The notes: a model not told the origin generated them from the letters alone. A stretch of 27,793 nt of DNA from JAZKBN01 sp040388605 (GCA_040388605.1 JAZKBN010000002.1:1-27793), one strand, 5' to 3'; positions 8,533 through 16,175 are shown, numbered from the stretch's first letter. Numbers and translations: made by a program.

Positions 8533-9933
8533 ATGAGTAACCAACAGAAACTGCAGCACCTTTGGCTTCGCGCCGGCTTCGGCATCAGCTACCCTGAGCT
8601 TATGGGTATAAAAGACCGTTCCCCGGAAAAAGCAGCGCGCGAAATGCTAATGCAGAGCCGCATTTTTACCCCTGTTGAAGTTACAAAAGACAATCCCCTG
8701 GCCGACATGGAGGCAATGGAGATAAGCAAGGAAGAAAAGCAGGCCCTCAGGGAAGAAAGCAAGGAGCAGATAAAGGCCATGAACCTGCAATGGCTCAACC
8801 GCATGAACGAGAGCCAAAATGCCCTGCGTGAAAAAATGACCCTTTTCTGGCACGGGCATTTTGCCTGCGTGAGCCCTAATGTTTTCTTCGCCCAAAACCT
8901 GAATAATACATTGCGAAAGCATGCCTTGGGTAAGTTTTCTGATCTGCTGCATGCGGTTAGTAAAGAGCCGGCCATGCTGCAATTCCTGAACAACAGGCAA
9001 AACCGTAAGCAGAGCCCTAACGAAAACTTCGGCCGCGAGGTGATGGAGTTATTCACCCTCGGGCGCGGACACTATACCGAAGACGATATAAAAAATGCCG
9101 CCCGCGCATTCACCGGCTGGGGCTTTACCGATGAAGGAGATTACGTTTTCCGCGAGCGTTTTCATGATGCCGATGCCAAAACTTTCATGGGCAAAACCGG
9201 CAATTTCAACGGTGACGAAGTGTTGAACATCATACTGGCCCAAGACCGCTGCGCTGAGTTTATAGTGAACAAAATTTACCGTTATTTCGTGAACGATGAG
9301 GCCGACGAGGTACAGGTTAAAAAGCTGGCTGCCGGCTTCCTGAAATCGGGATATAACATTGAGCAATTAATGGAGGAGATTTTTACTTCCGATTTTTTCT
9401 ACCAGCCTAAAAACATGGGCATGCATATTAAAAGCCCGGTTGAGCTCATAGCTGTTATGCGTAAACAGTACAACATAGAGCTGAGCCACCCCGAAACCCT
9501 GCTCTATGTGCAGAAAATGCTGGGGCAGGTTTTATTCTACCCCCCCAATGTGGCCGGATGGCCCGAAGGCCGCAGCTGGATAGATAGCAGCTCCCTGATG
9601 TTCCGAATGGGCCTGGCCTTTAAAATTTACAAAAGTGCCCCCGTCAACGAAAAGCCCAAAGCCGATGGCGATGTGAATACTGATTTTCTTGCAAAAAAGA
9701 AGTTCAAAACCATTGAGGCCAAAATGGTTTGGGAACCTGTTAATGCTGCCTTGGCCAAAGTCCCCGATTCTGAATTGGTAAACACCCTCGCCGCCTATTA
9801 TTTACAAGTCCCCCTTTCCGCCGATGCCCGGAATCTTGTATCACAAAAAGCCGACGCCCTTGCGGCCCGTGATTTAAAAATACAGGCCATTGCCATTGCA
9901 CTGGCCTCTTTACCTGAATACCAGGTAAGCTGA
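8533..9933 (+). CDS. DUF1800 family protein
   Basis: 466 residues without a signal peptide or membrane helix, so predicted cytoplasmic. The family is recognised by its start (QHLWLRAGFG), the MTLFWHGHFA block, the signature NENFGREVMELFTLG...YTEDDIKNAARAFTGW (from about residue 163), and the C-terminal block YPPNVAGWPEGRSW (about 336-349). A charged helical insert at about 55-80 (MEISKEEKQALREESKEQIK) looks like a coiled coil. The biochemical function of DUF1800 is unknown. In many genomes it is followed by a DUF1501 gene (sulfatase-like fold), which is absent here: the next gene is miaE on the opposite strand, 25 bp away. No clear promoter is visible in the 146 bp upstream. Confidence 0.88.
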   Translation: MSNQQKLQHLWLRAGFGISYPELMGIKDRSPEKAAREMLMQSRIFTPVEVTKDNPLADMEAMEISKEEKQALREESKEQIKAMNLQWLNRMNESQNALREKMTLFWHGHFACVSPNVFFAQNLNNTLRKHALGKFSDLLHAVSKEPAMLQFLNNRQNRKQSPNENFGREVMELFTLGRGHYTEDDIKNAARAFTGWGFTDEGDYVFRERFHDADAKTFMGKTGNFNGDEVLNIILAQDRCAEFIVNKIYRYFVNDEADEVQVKKLAAGFLKSGYNIEQLMEEIFTSDFFYQPKNMGMHIKSPVELIAVMRKQYNIELSHPETLLYVQKMLGQVLFYPPNVAGWPEGRSWIDSSSLMFRMGLAFKIYKSAPVNEKPKADGDVNTDFLAKKKFKTIEAKMVWEPVNAALAKVPDSELVNTLAAYYLQVPLSADARNLVSQKADALAARDLKIQAIAIALASLPEYQVS

Positions 9934-9968
9934 TTCATTGATTATTAAGGTAAAAATATCAGTGAATC
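9932..9968. terminator. Candidate bidirectional hairpin across the convergent stop codons
   Basis: GATTCATTGAT (9932-9942) pairs with ATCAGTGAATC (9958-9968) over 11 positions with one G-U, around a 15-nt A/T-rich loop. It overlaps the TGA of the DUF1800 gene and the stop of miaE. There is no long T-run on either side, so a terminator role is inferred from position and symmetry. Confidence 0.4.
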
Positions 9969-10540
9969 CTGTCGTCCCTTACGTCCAGCGATGCTATAAT
10001 TTTAGCTTCCTCTTCAAGAAATTCATTCCAACGTTTTTTTACAACTTCTTCCGGGTTGTACTCCCGCGCCAAATCAAGTAAAACGCGGTAATGCCCGGCT
10101 TCGCTTACCATAAGCTCATGGTAAAATTCGCGCAGCTCCGGGTCGCTTACCTCCAAAGAAAGCAGGCGGAAACGTTCGCAGCTCCGGGCTTCAATAAGTG
10201 CATTCAAAAGTAAACGGTCGAGCAGGCGCCATTCCTGTTTACCGCCTTTGCGTTCAAGCGCCATCAGCAGCACCACGTATTCATCACGACGTTGCGGGCC
10301 CAGGGAATACCCGCGTTTCTTCAGTTCTTCAAGCACTCTTTGAAAATGCTGCCATTCTTCGGCCACCACCTCGGTCATAACATCTACCAACCGGGTATAG
10401 CCGGGGTAAAGAATAATAAGCGATATGCCGCTGGCCGCTGCTTTTTGTTCGCACCAGGCATGGTCAATCAGTATTTCTTCAATGTTGCGGCTTGCAATAT
10501 TGGCCCATCTTGGGTCGGTAGGCAGTTTTAGGCCAAGCAT
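9959..10540 (-). CDS. miaE: tRNA-(ms2io6A)-hydroxylase
   Basis: Non-haem diiron oxygenase of the ferritin-like fold that hydroxylates the isopentenyl group of ms2i6A37 in tRNAs reading U-starting codons. At 193 residues it has the family's usual length. The expected carboxylate/histidine ligand pattern is visible: Glu31 (WCEQKAA), Glu62-x-x-His65 (EEWQH), Glu117 (IEARSCERF) and Glu147-x-x-His150 (SEAGHY). The MiaE opening LGLKLPTDPRW is present and the ATG at 10540 fits it. The gene stands alone on the minus strand and converges on the DUF1800 gene. An exact TAnnTTTG -7 element lies 65 bp upstream. Confidence 0.92.
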   Translation of the reverse strand: MLGLKLPTDPRWANIASRNIEEILIDHAWCEQKAAASGISLIILYPGYTRLVDVMTEVVAEEWQHFQRVLEELKKRGYSLGPQRRDEYVVLLMALERKGGKQEWRLLDRLLLNALIEARSCERFRLLSLEVSDPELREFYHELMVSEAGHYRVLLDLAREYNPEEVVKKRWNEFLEEEAKIIASLDVRDDRIH

Positions 10541-10604
10541 GGGCTTAATTTATGTTTAAAGAATTCTGATTGCGGCAAAGCATATAACAGGGTATTTGCG
10601 GATG

Positions 10605-10612
10605 CAAAAATA
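10605..10612 (-). promoter_or_regulatory. Candidate -7 element for miaE
   Basis: Read on the minus strand this is TATTTTTG, an exact TAnnTTTG match, 65 nt before the miaE ATG. No TTG lies at the expected -33 distance, so support is from the -7 element only. Confidence 0.35.
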
Positions 10613-10690
10613 GCGTCCTGAATTAAATTGTCGTCTTAATGACCTGTTGAATTATATAAAATACTGTATATTAGGCATTGTATTCCTGCC

Positions 10691-11314
10691 ATGCTTTCCG
10701 GCAAAACCTATAGCGATACCCGGCTAATGTCCCTGTTCCCAAGTCCCGTCTTTCTCGACACCCAAATTCCTGACGACAGGTTTGGCGCCGTACATTATTG
10801 GGATATTATTGAAACACCTTTCGGCCTAATGGCAGCTGCCTGCACTGCCACCGGCCTGAGCATACTTGAGTTTGCCGATAACGATGAAGATGCATACCAA
10901 AAAATTTGGCGCCGATACAGCGGCATAGGTAAATACCACAGGCAAAGCCACCCTTTGCATGCCTTGGTTTCTGCTTTTTTATCGGGCAGCCCAATGCCTG
11001 AAAAACTGCCCCTCAGCCCCTTCGGTACCGATTTTCAGCACCGGGTTTGGCAGGCATTAATTGAGATACCGGCCGGTGAAACCATGGTTTACAGCGGACT
11101 GGCAGCAAAATTAGGCTTGCCGGCATCTTCTGCAAGGGCGGTGGGAACAGCGGTAGCCGCCAACCCCATAGCGCTCATTATTCCCTGCCACCGTATTGTA
11201 CAAAAAGGCGGGGCTACCGGCGAATACCGCTGGGGTGCCGAAAGAAAGCGCAGCCTGCTGCTTGCTGAACGCAAACCGGAAAGCTCGGGCCTTTTTGCCG
11301 GGCAGTTATTTTAA
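10691..11314 (+). CDS. ogt: Methylated-DNA--protein-cysteine methyltransferase (O6-alkylguanine repair)
   Basis: Suicide repair protein that moves the alkyl group from O6-alkylguanine in DNA to its own cysteine. Residues about 35-105 form the N-terminal ribonuclease-H-like domain (HYWDIIETPFGLMAAAC...). The C-terminal domain starts at FGTDFQHRVWQALIEIPAGET and carries SSARAVGTAVAANPIALIIPCHRIV, with acceptor Cys166 in PCHR. It ends in GEYRWGAERKRSLL, the YRWG form typical of Ada C-terminal domains. There is no Ada N-terminal zinc domain or AraC helix-turn-helix, so it is a stand-alone repair enzyme rather than an Ada regulator. The start could be the ATG at 10691 or the internal ATG at 10727 (MSLFPSP). 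The latter still keeps the whole fold. Confidence 0.92.
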   Translation: MLSGKTYSDTRLMSLFPSPVFLDTQIPDDRFGAVHYWDIIETPFGLMAAACTATGLSILEFADNDEDAYQKIWRRYSGIGKYHRQSHPLHALVSAFLSGSPMPEKLPLSPFGTDFQHRVWQALIEIPAGETMVYSGLAAKLGLPASSARAVGTAVAANPIALIIPCHRIVQKGGATGEYRWGAERKRSLLLAERKPESSGLFAGQLF

Positions 11315-11392
11315 TTAGCTGCATGTATGGTACATACGGTTTAAAGGACGATCCTGCGGGTTACCTTCAGGCAAAATTTGCGGCTTTTTAAC

Positions 11393-11400
11393 TACCTTTG
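11393..11400 (+). promoter_or_regulatory. Candidate -7 promoter element for lspA
   Basis: TACCTTTG is an exact TAnnTTTG match followed by CAGC, with the implied transcription start near 11406. It lies inside the frame that would be read from the upstream ATG at 11378. It therefore favours the ATG at 11453 as the lspA start, giving a 5' UTR of about 47 nt. The -33 TTG is not at the usual distance. Confidence 0.5.
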
Positions 11401-11452
11401 CAGCCCGAAAAGCAATAAACCTAAGGCTTTTTGTAAGATTGCCCCTTCCCGG

Positions 11453-12181
11453 ATGAAGTACCTGAAATATTATGGCTTGGCCCTGTTTATTATAGCCCTG
11501 GACCAGGCAGTTAAAATGCTTGTGCACTTTAACATGGAACCCGGCATGATGGGCGAAATTCCCGTTTTCGGGCAGTGGTTTAAGCTGCATTATACCATAA
11601 ACCCCGGTATGGCCTTTGGGGTGGAGCTTGGGCTTACCTACGGAAAGCTTGTGCTCACCTTATTCAGGCTGGCTGCGCTTTCGGGCTTATTCTGGCTGCT
11701 GAACAGGCTTATTCAGCGCAACGCGAAAACCGGTTTACTGGTTTGCTTATCACTGGTTTTAGCCGGCGCTTTCGGTAACGTTATCGATAGTATTTTTTAT
11801 GGCGTTTTGCTCAACAACGCCCCTTACGATGCTCCAAGCCCCTGGTTCCACGGGCAGGTAATAGATATGTTCTTCCTCGATATTTACGATGGAGAGCTGC
11901 CTTCCTGGATTCCCTTCATGGGCGGCACCCATGTTTCGCTATGGCCTATTTTCAACGTTGCCGACGCCTCTATTTTCACAGGTATAGCCACCCTGCTTGT
12001 TTTCCGTAACACCTTGTTGATTGATTTAACCGATGTTACCAATAAGCCCGCCGACCCCATTACCTCAAATACCGGTATCGACGGCCTGCCCCGGGAGCAA
12101 AATGAACCCGGCAATTTTCGGGCTGCCGGCTCTGAAGAAACTGCTGTACCCGGGCCGGTTCAATCTTCAAACGAAGAATAA
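11453..12181 (+). CDS. lspA: Lipoprotein signal peptidase (signal peptidase II)
   Basis: Inner-membrane aspartyl protease that cleaves prolipoproteins before the lipidated cysteine. 242 residues from the ATG at 11453 (MKYLKYYGLALF). That start is preferred over the upstream ATG at 11378 because the extra 25 residues are polar and the likely promoter sits within them. Four hydrophobic helices are visible (about 5-24, 66-84, 93-112, 170-187). The catalytic dyad is Asp112 (FGNVIDS) and Asp171 (FNVADA), with TINPGMAFG as the conserved periplasmic segment. The long loop between the aspartates (about 117-162) is typical of Bacteroidota LspA. An unusual polar tail of about 50 residues after the last helix is Pro/Glu-rich and probably disordered. 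pcm follows after 124 bp without an obvious terminator. Predicted substrates include the lipoprotein at 17924. Confidence 0.94.
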   Translation: MKYLKYYGLALFIIALDQAVKMLVHFNMEPGMMGEIPVFGQWFKLHYTINPGMAFGVELGLTYGKLVLTLFRLAALSGLFWLLNRLIQRNAKTGLLVCLSLVLAGAFGNVIDSIFYGVLLNNAPYDAPSPWFHGQVIDMFFLDIYDGELPSWIPFMGGTHVSLWPIFNVADASIFTGIATLLVFRNTLLIDLTDVTNKPADPITSNTGIDGLPREQNEPGNFRAAGSEETAVPGPVQSSNEE

Positions 12182-12216
12182 TCACTTGACGGGGCCAGGT
12201 TAAAGAATCACTTGTC
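12180..12216 (+). repeat. Short direct repeat after lspA
   Basis: AATCACTTGAC (12180-12190) recurs as AATCACTTGTC (12206-12216), 10 of 11 bases identical, 26 bp apart. The first copy overlaps the lspA stop codon. It could be a binding site for a regulator of pcm, or chance. Confidence 0.3.
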
Positions 12217-12305
12217 CGGGCAAAATCATAAAGCATAGAATAGGCCAAGTTTCTGTTTACAGTCAACAGGCTTATAGTATAGGAACTGTACCCCATTATT
12301 AAATC

Positions 12306-12965
12306 ATGCTGCATCCTTCCTTAGACAGTTTTACGCATAAAGGTCAGCGCAGGCAGTTGGTGCAAACCCTCAGGGGCAAGGGAATCAGTAACGCGGCTGT
12401 TTTGGCGGCAATCGGCACGGTTCCCCGGCATTTTTTCTTTGAATCGGCATTTGCCCAACACGCATACCAGGATAAGGCTTTCCCCATTCAGCGCGGACAA
12501 ACAATAAGTCAACCATATACTGTAGCCCGCCAAACCGAGCTTTTAGAAATTAAAGCGGGAGACAGGGTGCTTGAAATAGGAACAGGCAGCGGCTACCAGG
12601 CATCTGTATTGCTTGAGCTTAATGTTGATTTGTACACCATAGAATACGAGGAATTGCTTTACAGCCTGGCCAAGGTAAAGCTGGGCCGCATGGGCTATAA
12701 GGCAAACTTTTTTCACGGCGACGGCTCCAAAGGCCTGCCTCAATACGGACCCTATAAAGGCATAATTGTTACCGCCGGCGCCCCTGCAGTTCCATTACCC
12801 TTAATGGAGCAGCTTGCCCCGGGCGGAAAACTTGTAATCCCGGTAGGAGATGAAAAAGGGCAGGAAATGCTGCGTATCACCCGGCATCCCGATGGTAATT
12901 TCAGCCGCGAAGATTTTGGCCCTTTCAGCTTCGTGCCCTTGCGGGGCGAAAAAGGTTGGGGTTAG
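12306..12965 (+). CDS. pcm: Protein-L-isoaspartate O-methyltransferase
   Basis: SAM-dependent repair enzyme that methylates L-isoaspartyl residues in damaged proteins. 219 residues, the usual length. Visible family blocks: VPRHFFFESAFAQHAYQDKAFPI near residues 39-61, the substrate-loop motif GQTISQPYTVA (64-74), SAM motif I VLEIGTGSGYQ (88-98), the acidic motif II region YTIEYEE, HGDGSKG, the motif III region APGGKLVIPVG, and the terminal FSFVPLRGEKGW. The ATG at 12306 gives the standard N-terminus. It lies 124 bp after lspA on the same strand, so co-transcription is possible. It converges on the small secreted-protein gene at 13191. Confidence 0.95.
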   Translation: MLHPSLDSFTHKGQRRQLVQTLRGKGISNAAVLAAIGTVPRHFFFESAFAQHAYQDKAFPIQRGQTISQPYTVARQTELLEIKAGDRVLEIGTGSGYQASVLLELNVDLYTIEYEELLYSLAKVKLGRMGYKANFFHGDGSKGLPQYGPYKGIIVTAGAPAVPLPLMEQLAPGGKLVIPVGDEKGQEMLRITRHPDGNFSREDFGPFSFVPLRGEKGWG

Positions 12966-13021
12966 CAGGTTAATAAAAAGTTCCTGCTTTTCGGTAGCGT
13001 AAATTGAAATATAAAAAACAA

Positions 13022-13086
13022 ACCCTGCACCTTCCTCGTCAATCGCCACATGTCAATAAGGCGATTAGCAGTGAAGTATGCAGGGT
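13022..13086. other. Two-tier imperfect hairpin between convergent genes
   Basis: The outer stem is ACCCTGCA (13022-13029) with TGCAGGGT (13079-13086), 8 bp perfect. The middle stem is CTTC (13031-13034) with GAAG (13073-13076). The inner stem is AATCGCC (13041-13047) with GGCGATT (13060-13066), 7 bp perfect, around a 12-nt loop. GTTTTG follows on +. It sits between the ends of pcm (+) and the gene at 13191 (-), where no other terminator is seen. It may be a bidirectional terminator or a structured RNA. Confidence 0.5.
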
Positions 13087-13190
13087 GTTTTGTGTAAAAC
13101 AGGGTTTATTCGAACAGGTAATTTGGGCTTCGGGCGCCATTGCATTTATGCAGGGCAACAAGCACCCCGGCAGGCAACAGGCCAAGCCTG

Positions 13191-13580
13191 TTACAGCGTT
13201 ATTGTTTTAAGCGTGGTTTTGCCATTGTTGCTGAACTCGAAGGTGTATTTACCTTGGGGTAAAGCTTTCAGGCTGTACAGGCCGGAGTATTGGCGTCCGT
13301 CGCTTATATTTTTTTCCATCAAAGTGTTGTTACGGCTGTCGCGAACACGAATTACCATAGGTCCTTCAGAACCGTCAACGGCTATGCGGTAAACTCCGTT
13401 CAGGGGCATCAGGTTTATTTCGGCACGCAGGGCAAGGCTTACACTTGGGGTATTATCCGGCTTTAGGCTTGTCGCGCTTGCAGCGCTGCTGCCGAACGTA
13501 AGAGCAAATACAATAACCAGGGTCAAAAGAGTAGTGACACGGTTAATAAAAGGGCGGGTAATAAGTTTCATTTTTTTCAT
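13191..13580 (-). CDS. Small secreted beta-rich protein, hypothetical
   Basis: 129 residues. An N-terminal signal peptide is visible: basic start KKMKLITRPF, hydrophobic LLTLVIVFALTFG, and a likely cleavage after SSAASA. The mature part of about 95 residues is predicted as a single beta-sandwich domain with alternating strands (NGVYRIAVDG, PMVIRVRDSRNNTLMEK, GLYSLKALPQGKYTFEFSNNG, TTLKTITL). The 'LPQGKYTFEF' turn resembles DUF3244 and T9SS C-terminal-tail folds of Bacteroidota. The resemblance is by eye and the assignment is tentative. The start may be the ATG at 13580 or the third codon after it (ATG at 13571). A GC-rich hairpin lies just before the start. The function is unknown. Confidence 0.72.
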   Translation of the reverse strand: MKKMKLITRPFINRVTTLLTLVIVFALTFGSSAASATSLKPDNTPSVSLALRAEINLMPLNGVYRIAVDGSEGPMVIRVRDSRNNTLMEKNISDGRQYSGLYSLKALPQGKYTFEFSNNGKTTLKTITL

Positions 13581-13588
13581 AACAGCTC

Positions 13589-13629
13589 CCCGGCATGCGG
13601 CCGGGCTTTATTTTATGATACAAAGTTGC
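13589..13629 (-). promoter_or_regulatory. Candidate -7 element and 5' UTR hairpin of the small secreted protein
   Basis: On the minus strand, CAACTTTG (13629-13622) is one base from TAnnTTTG. It is followed about 17 nt later by a 6-bp hairpin, CCCGGC-CGCAT-GCCGGG (13605-13589), which ends 8 nt before the ATG at 13580. The hairpin lies where an initiating ribosome would bind. Confidence 0.3.
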
Positions 13630-14200
13630 ATTGCTAAACCGGGTACGCACACTAAAATAGGACCAAATGCAGATTTGAACAGGCAAGCGGCAGAAAAGAT
13701 ATGATGAAGGGATAAGCGGTTGATTTGGTATAAAATTCTGTTTAAAACATGGTTTGTTGTTTATTTCAGAATATAATTCTGCACAAACGGGCTTTTTGGT
13801 CTTTTTAAACCGTTAAACTCACCTGTGTGCAATTAAAAAATGTGCGTTGCAACATGTAATGACTTTGCATTAAATGGTGTTCGTATTTATTAAAGCCGGC
13901 CAATTTACAGTAACAGTATATAGTTTTAAGAATGCTATTATGCTACCCGGGTTCTGAATTCCCTGCCTATGAAATAAACGATGCTGCCTGCATTGGGGAT
14001 TAAACGGATGCAATTCCTGATGCCCGCCTCAGGATGTTATAGAATTGCCATATAAATGGCTGCCGTAAGCTGCAGTGTTATGGTCATCAGTCACCGGCCC
14101 GGCACCGGGTTCATCATGGCTTCTGTCAAAATTTGAGCATGATAACAGGCAAGCCCTGATCAAATAATTATTAACCTGCGCATGGGCATGCCGGCAAAAA
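13630..14200. other. Long non-coding stretch between purF-like and small secreted gene
   Basis: About 570 bp with stops in every frame and no open frame I would support. No tRNA cloverleaf, repeat array or IS end was recognised. Base composition is mixed: AT-rich around 13730-13960 and GC-rich at 14080-14110 (CACCGGCCCGGCACCGGG). It could hold an unrecognised RNA or decayed sequence; I see nothing specific. Confidence 0.4.
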
Positions 14201-14244
14201 AATAAGGGCGAAACCGCTGATGCAGATCCTAAACCGGATCTGCA
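14201..14244 (-). terminator. Terminator of the purF-like gene
   Basis: Read on minus: TGCAGATCC (14244-14236), loop GGTTTA, GGATCTGCA (14229-14221), a perfect 9-bp stem starting 26 nt after the stop codon. Downstream is TCAGCGGTTTCGCCCTTATTTTTTT, where a T-rich run follows within 15-25 nt. Confidence 0.65.
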
Positions 14245-14270
14245 CTTACACCGGATTCAGCTTAATTTAA

Positions 14271-16160
14271 TCAGTAGGCCCTTACAGCTTTTCCCTCCAT
14301 AAAATTTACGAAGGCTGTATTTACCACGCGGTTACCGCCGGGGGTGGGGTAATTGCCGGTAAAATACCAGTCGCCGCTGTGGTTGGGGCAAGCTTTGTGC
14401 AGGTTATCTACGGTTTGGTAAATTACCTTCACCTCGGCTTTCATGCCTTCAGGGGTAACTATTTCGGCAATCTTATCGCTGATTTCATCGTCTGTGAAAG
14501 GCTCGTAAATGGCTTTCACGAAATTTTGCTCGGTTGCGGTTCCGGCGGCAAGTGCGGCGGCGCAACGGTCATACACTTCATCAAGCAGGTTATCGAGCCC
14601 GCGCTCATGCAAAAGCACCAAAACGGCACGGAAGGCCACAAACTCCTTCATGCGGCTCATATCTATGCCATAGCAATCAGGGAACCTGATTTGCGGAGCG
14701 CTGCTTACTACCACAATTCGTTTGGGTTGCAGCCTGTCGAGCATGGTTAAAATGCTCTTTTCAAGGGTGGTTCCGCGAACTATGCTGTCGTCAATTACAA
14801 CTATGGTATCGGTATGCTTGCGTATTACCTCGTAAGTGGTATCGTAAACGTGCGATACCAGGTCGTCGCGCTTGTCATCGTCTGTAATAAAGGTACGGAG
14901 CTTGGCATCTTTAATTACAAGTTTCTCCATGCGCGGGCGCAGCTGTAAAAAGTCCTCATGGTCGCCCGGGGCCATTTTATCGCGCTCATGCTTGCGGCGG
15001 AACTCGGTAATATAATCTTCAATGCTGCTTACCATGCCAAGGAATGATGTTTCAGCAGTATTCGGAATATAGCTGAAAACGCTGTTCTTGAGATCGAAAT
15101 CAACGGCTTCAAGCACCTGCGGACAAAGCAAGCTGCCTAACATTTTGCGCTCGCGGTAAATATCAGGGTCGTTACCCCGGCTGAAATAGATACGTTCGAA
15201 ACTGCATGAACGTTTTTCTATTTTATCGATAAAGGGATATTCCGCAAACTGCCCTCCCTTATTAATAATCAACGCATGGCCGGGTTCAATTTCCCGAATT
15301 TGGCTGTATTCGGCCCCGAAGGCGGTTTTAATGGCCGGCTTTTCGCTGGCAACCACTATTACCTCGTTATCGGCATAATAGTAAGCCGGGCGAATTCCGG
15401 CAGGGTCGCGGGCTACGAATACGGCCCCGTAACCGGTTAAGCCTGCCATTGCATAGCCGCCATCGAAATCACGACAGGAGCGGCGCAGAACGCGCTGCAA
15501 ATCCATGGTGGTTTCAATCATGCCGCTTATATCGCGGTTATTGTATTCGTCTTTATAATACCTGAATTGAGATTGGCTTTCTTCATCTAAAAAATGGCCT
15601 ATTTTCTCGAGAACCGTAACAGTATCGGCCTTTTCACGCGGGTGCTGACCCAGTTCCAGCAGGCGATCAAAAAGCTCATCAACATTAGTCATGTTGAAAT
15701 TACCGGCCATCATCAGGCTTCGGCTGCGCCAGTTACTCACACGGAGCATAGGGTGGCAGTTTTCGGCGGTATTTTCGCCGTGGGTGCCATAGCGCAGGTG
15801 CCCAAGCCAAACTTCCCCTGTATAGTCAAGGTCGTTCATAAGGGCATTGGCATCCATCCATTTATCAGGATGCTTCTCCTTATATTTGGCGAAGGTTTTT
15901 GTTATTTTCCCGAAGATATCGGCTATAGGCTGCCGGTCAACAGAGCGTAGACGGCTCATATAAGGCCTGCCGGGCTCTGCTTTAAGCTTAATATTACCAA
16001 CGCCTGCGCCGTCCTGCCCGCGGTTGTGCTGCTTTTCCATAAGCAGGTACAGGCGCTTAATGGCATACATAGGGTCGCCGTACTTTTCAAGGTAATAGCT
16101 GTATGGCTTGCGCAAACGCACAACGGCAATGCCGCACTCGTGGTGAATAGGATCGCTCAT
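14271..16160 (-). CDS. PurF-like amidophosphoribosyltransferase paralogue (long Bacteroidota form)
   Basis: 629 residues, against about 470-500 for canonical PurF. The N-terminal class II glutamine amidotransferase domain has Cys9 in HECGI (a short propeptide precedes it), KQHNRGQDGAG, HLRYGTHGEN (canonical PurF has RYSTTG), GNFNMTNVDEL and RDPAGIRPAYY. The C-terminal phosphoribosyltransferase domain has the PRPP loop VVIDDSIVRGTT (about 454-465) and SSAPQIRFPDCYGIDM. About 30 residues at 380-412 form a charged insert. The fold and motifs support glutamine-dependent phosphoribosylamine synthesis, the first purine step. Bacteroidota often carry this long form beside a normal PurF, so it may have a different acceptor or regulation. 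No purine genes adjoin it. The ATG at 16160 gives the conserved start. Confidence 0.85.
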   Translation of the reverse strand: MSDPIHHECGIAVVRLRKPYSYYLEKYGDPMYAIKRLYLLMEKQHNRGQDGAGVGNIKLKAEPGRPYMSRLRSVDRQPIADIFGKITKTFAKYKEKHPDKWMDANALMNDLDYTGEVWLGHLRYGTHGENTAENCHPMLRVSNWRSRSLMMAGNFNMTNVDELFDRLLELGQHPREKADTVTVLEKIGHFLDEESQSQFRYYKDEYNNRDISGMIETTMDLQRVLRRSCRDFDGGYAMAGLTGYGAVFVARDPAGIRPAYYYADNEVIVVASEKPAIKTAFGAEYSQIREIEPGHALIINKGGQFAEYPFIDKIEKRSCSFERIYFSRGNDPDIYRERKMLGSLLCPQVLEAVDFDLKNSVFSYIPNTAETSFLGMVSSIEDYITEFRRKHERDKMAPGDHEDFLQLRPRMEKLVIKDAKLRTFITDDDKRDDLVSHVYDTTYEVIRKHTDTIVVIDDSIVRGTTLEKSILTMLDRLQPKRIVVVSSAPQIRFPDCYGIDMSRMKEFVAFRAVLVLLHERGLDNLLDEVYDRCAAALAAGTATEQNFVKAIYEPFTDDEISDKIAEIVTPEGMKAEVKVIYQTVDNLHKACPNHSGDWYFTGNYPTPGGNRVVNTAFVNFMEGKAVRAY

Positions 16161-16167
16161 GACAATG

Positions 16168-16175
16168 TAAAGATA
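16168..16175 (-). promoter_or_regulatory. Candidate -7 element very close to the purF-like start
   Basis: On minus, TATCTTTA (one base from TAnnTTTG) ends 7 nt before the ATG at 16160. If used, the transcript would start within a base or two of the start codon. The -33 TTG is about 22 nt upstream, longer than usual. Support is weak. Confidence 0.25.

Noticed and set aside
10691..11314. Ada regulator
   Set aside because: No N-terminal zinc-cysteine domain and no AraC-type helix-turn-helix; only the alkyltransferase domains.
14085..14125. tRNA-like T-loop GGGTTCATC in the purF downstream region
   Set aside because: No acceptor or anticodon stems could be paired around it.
15594..15950. Plus-strand frame of 118 codons opposite the purF-like gene
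   Set aside because: Lies entirely within a well-supported gene and has no recognisable features.
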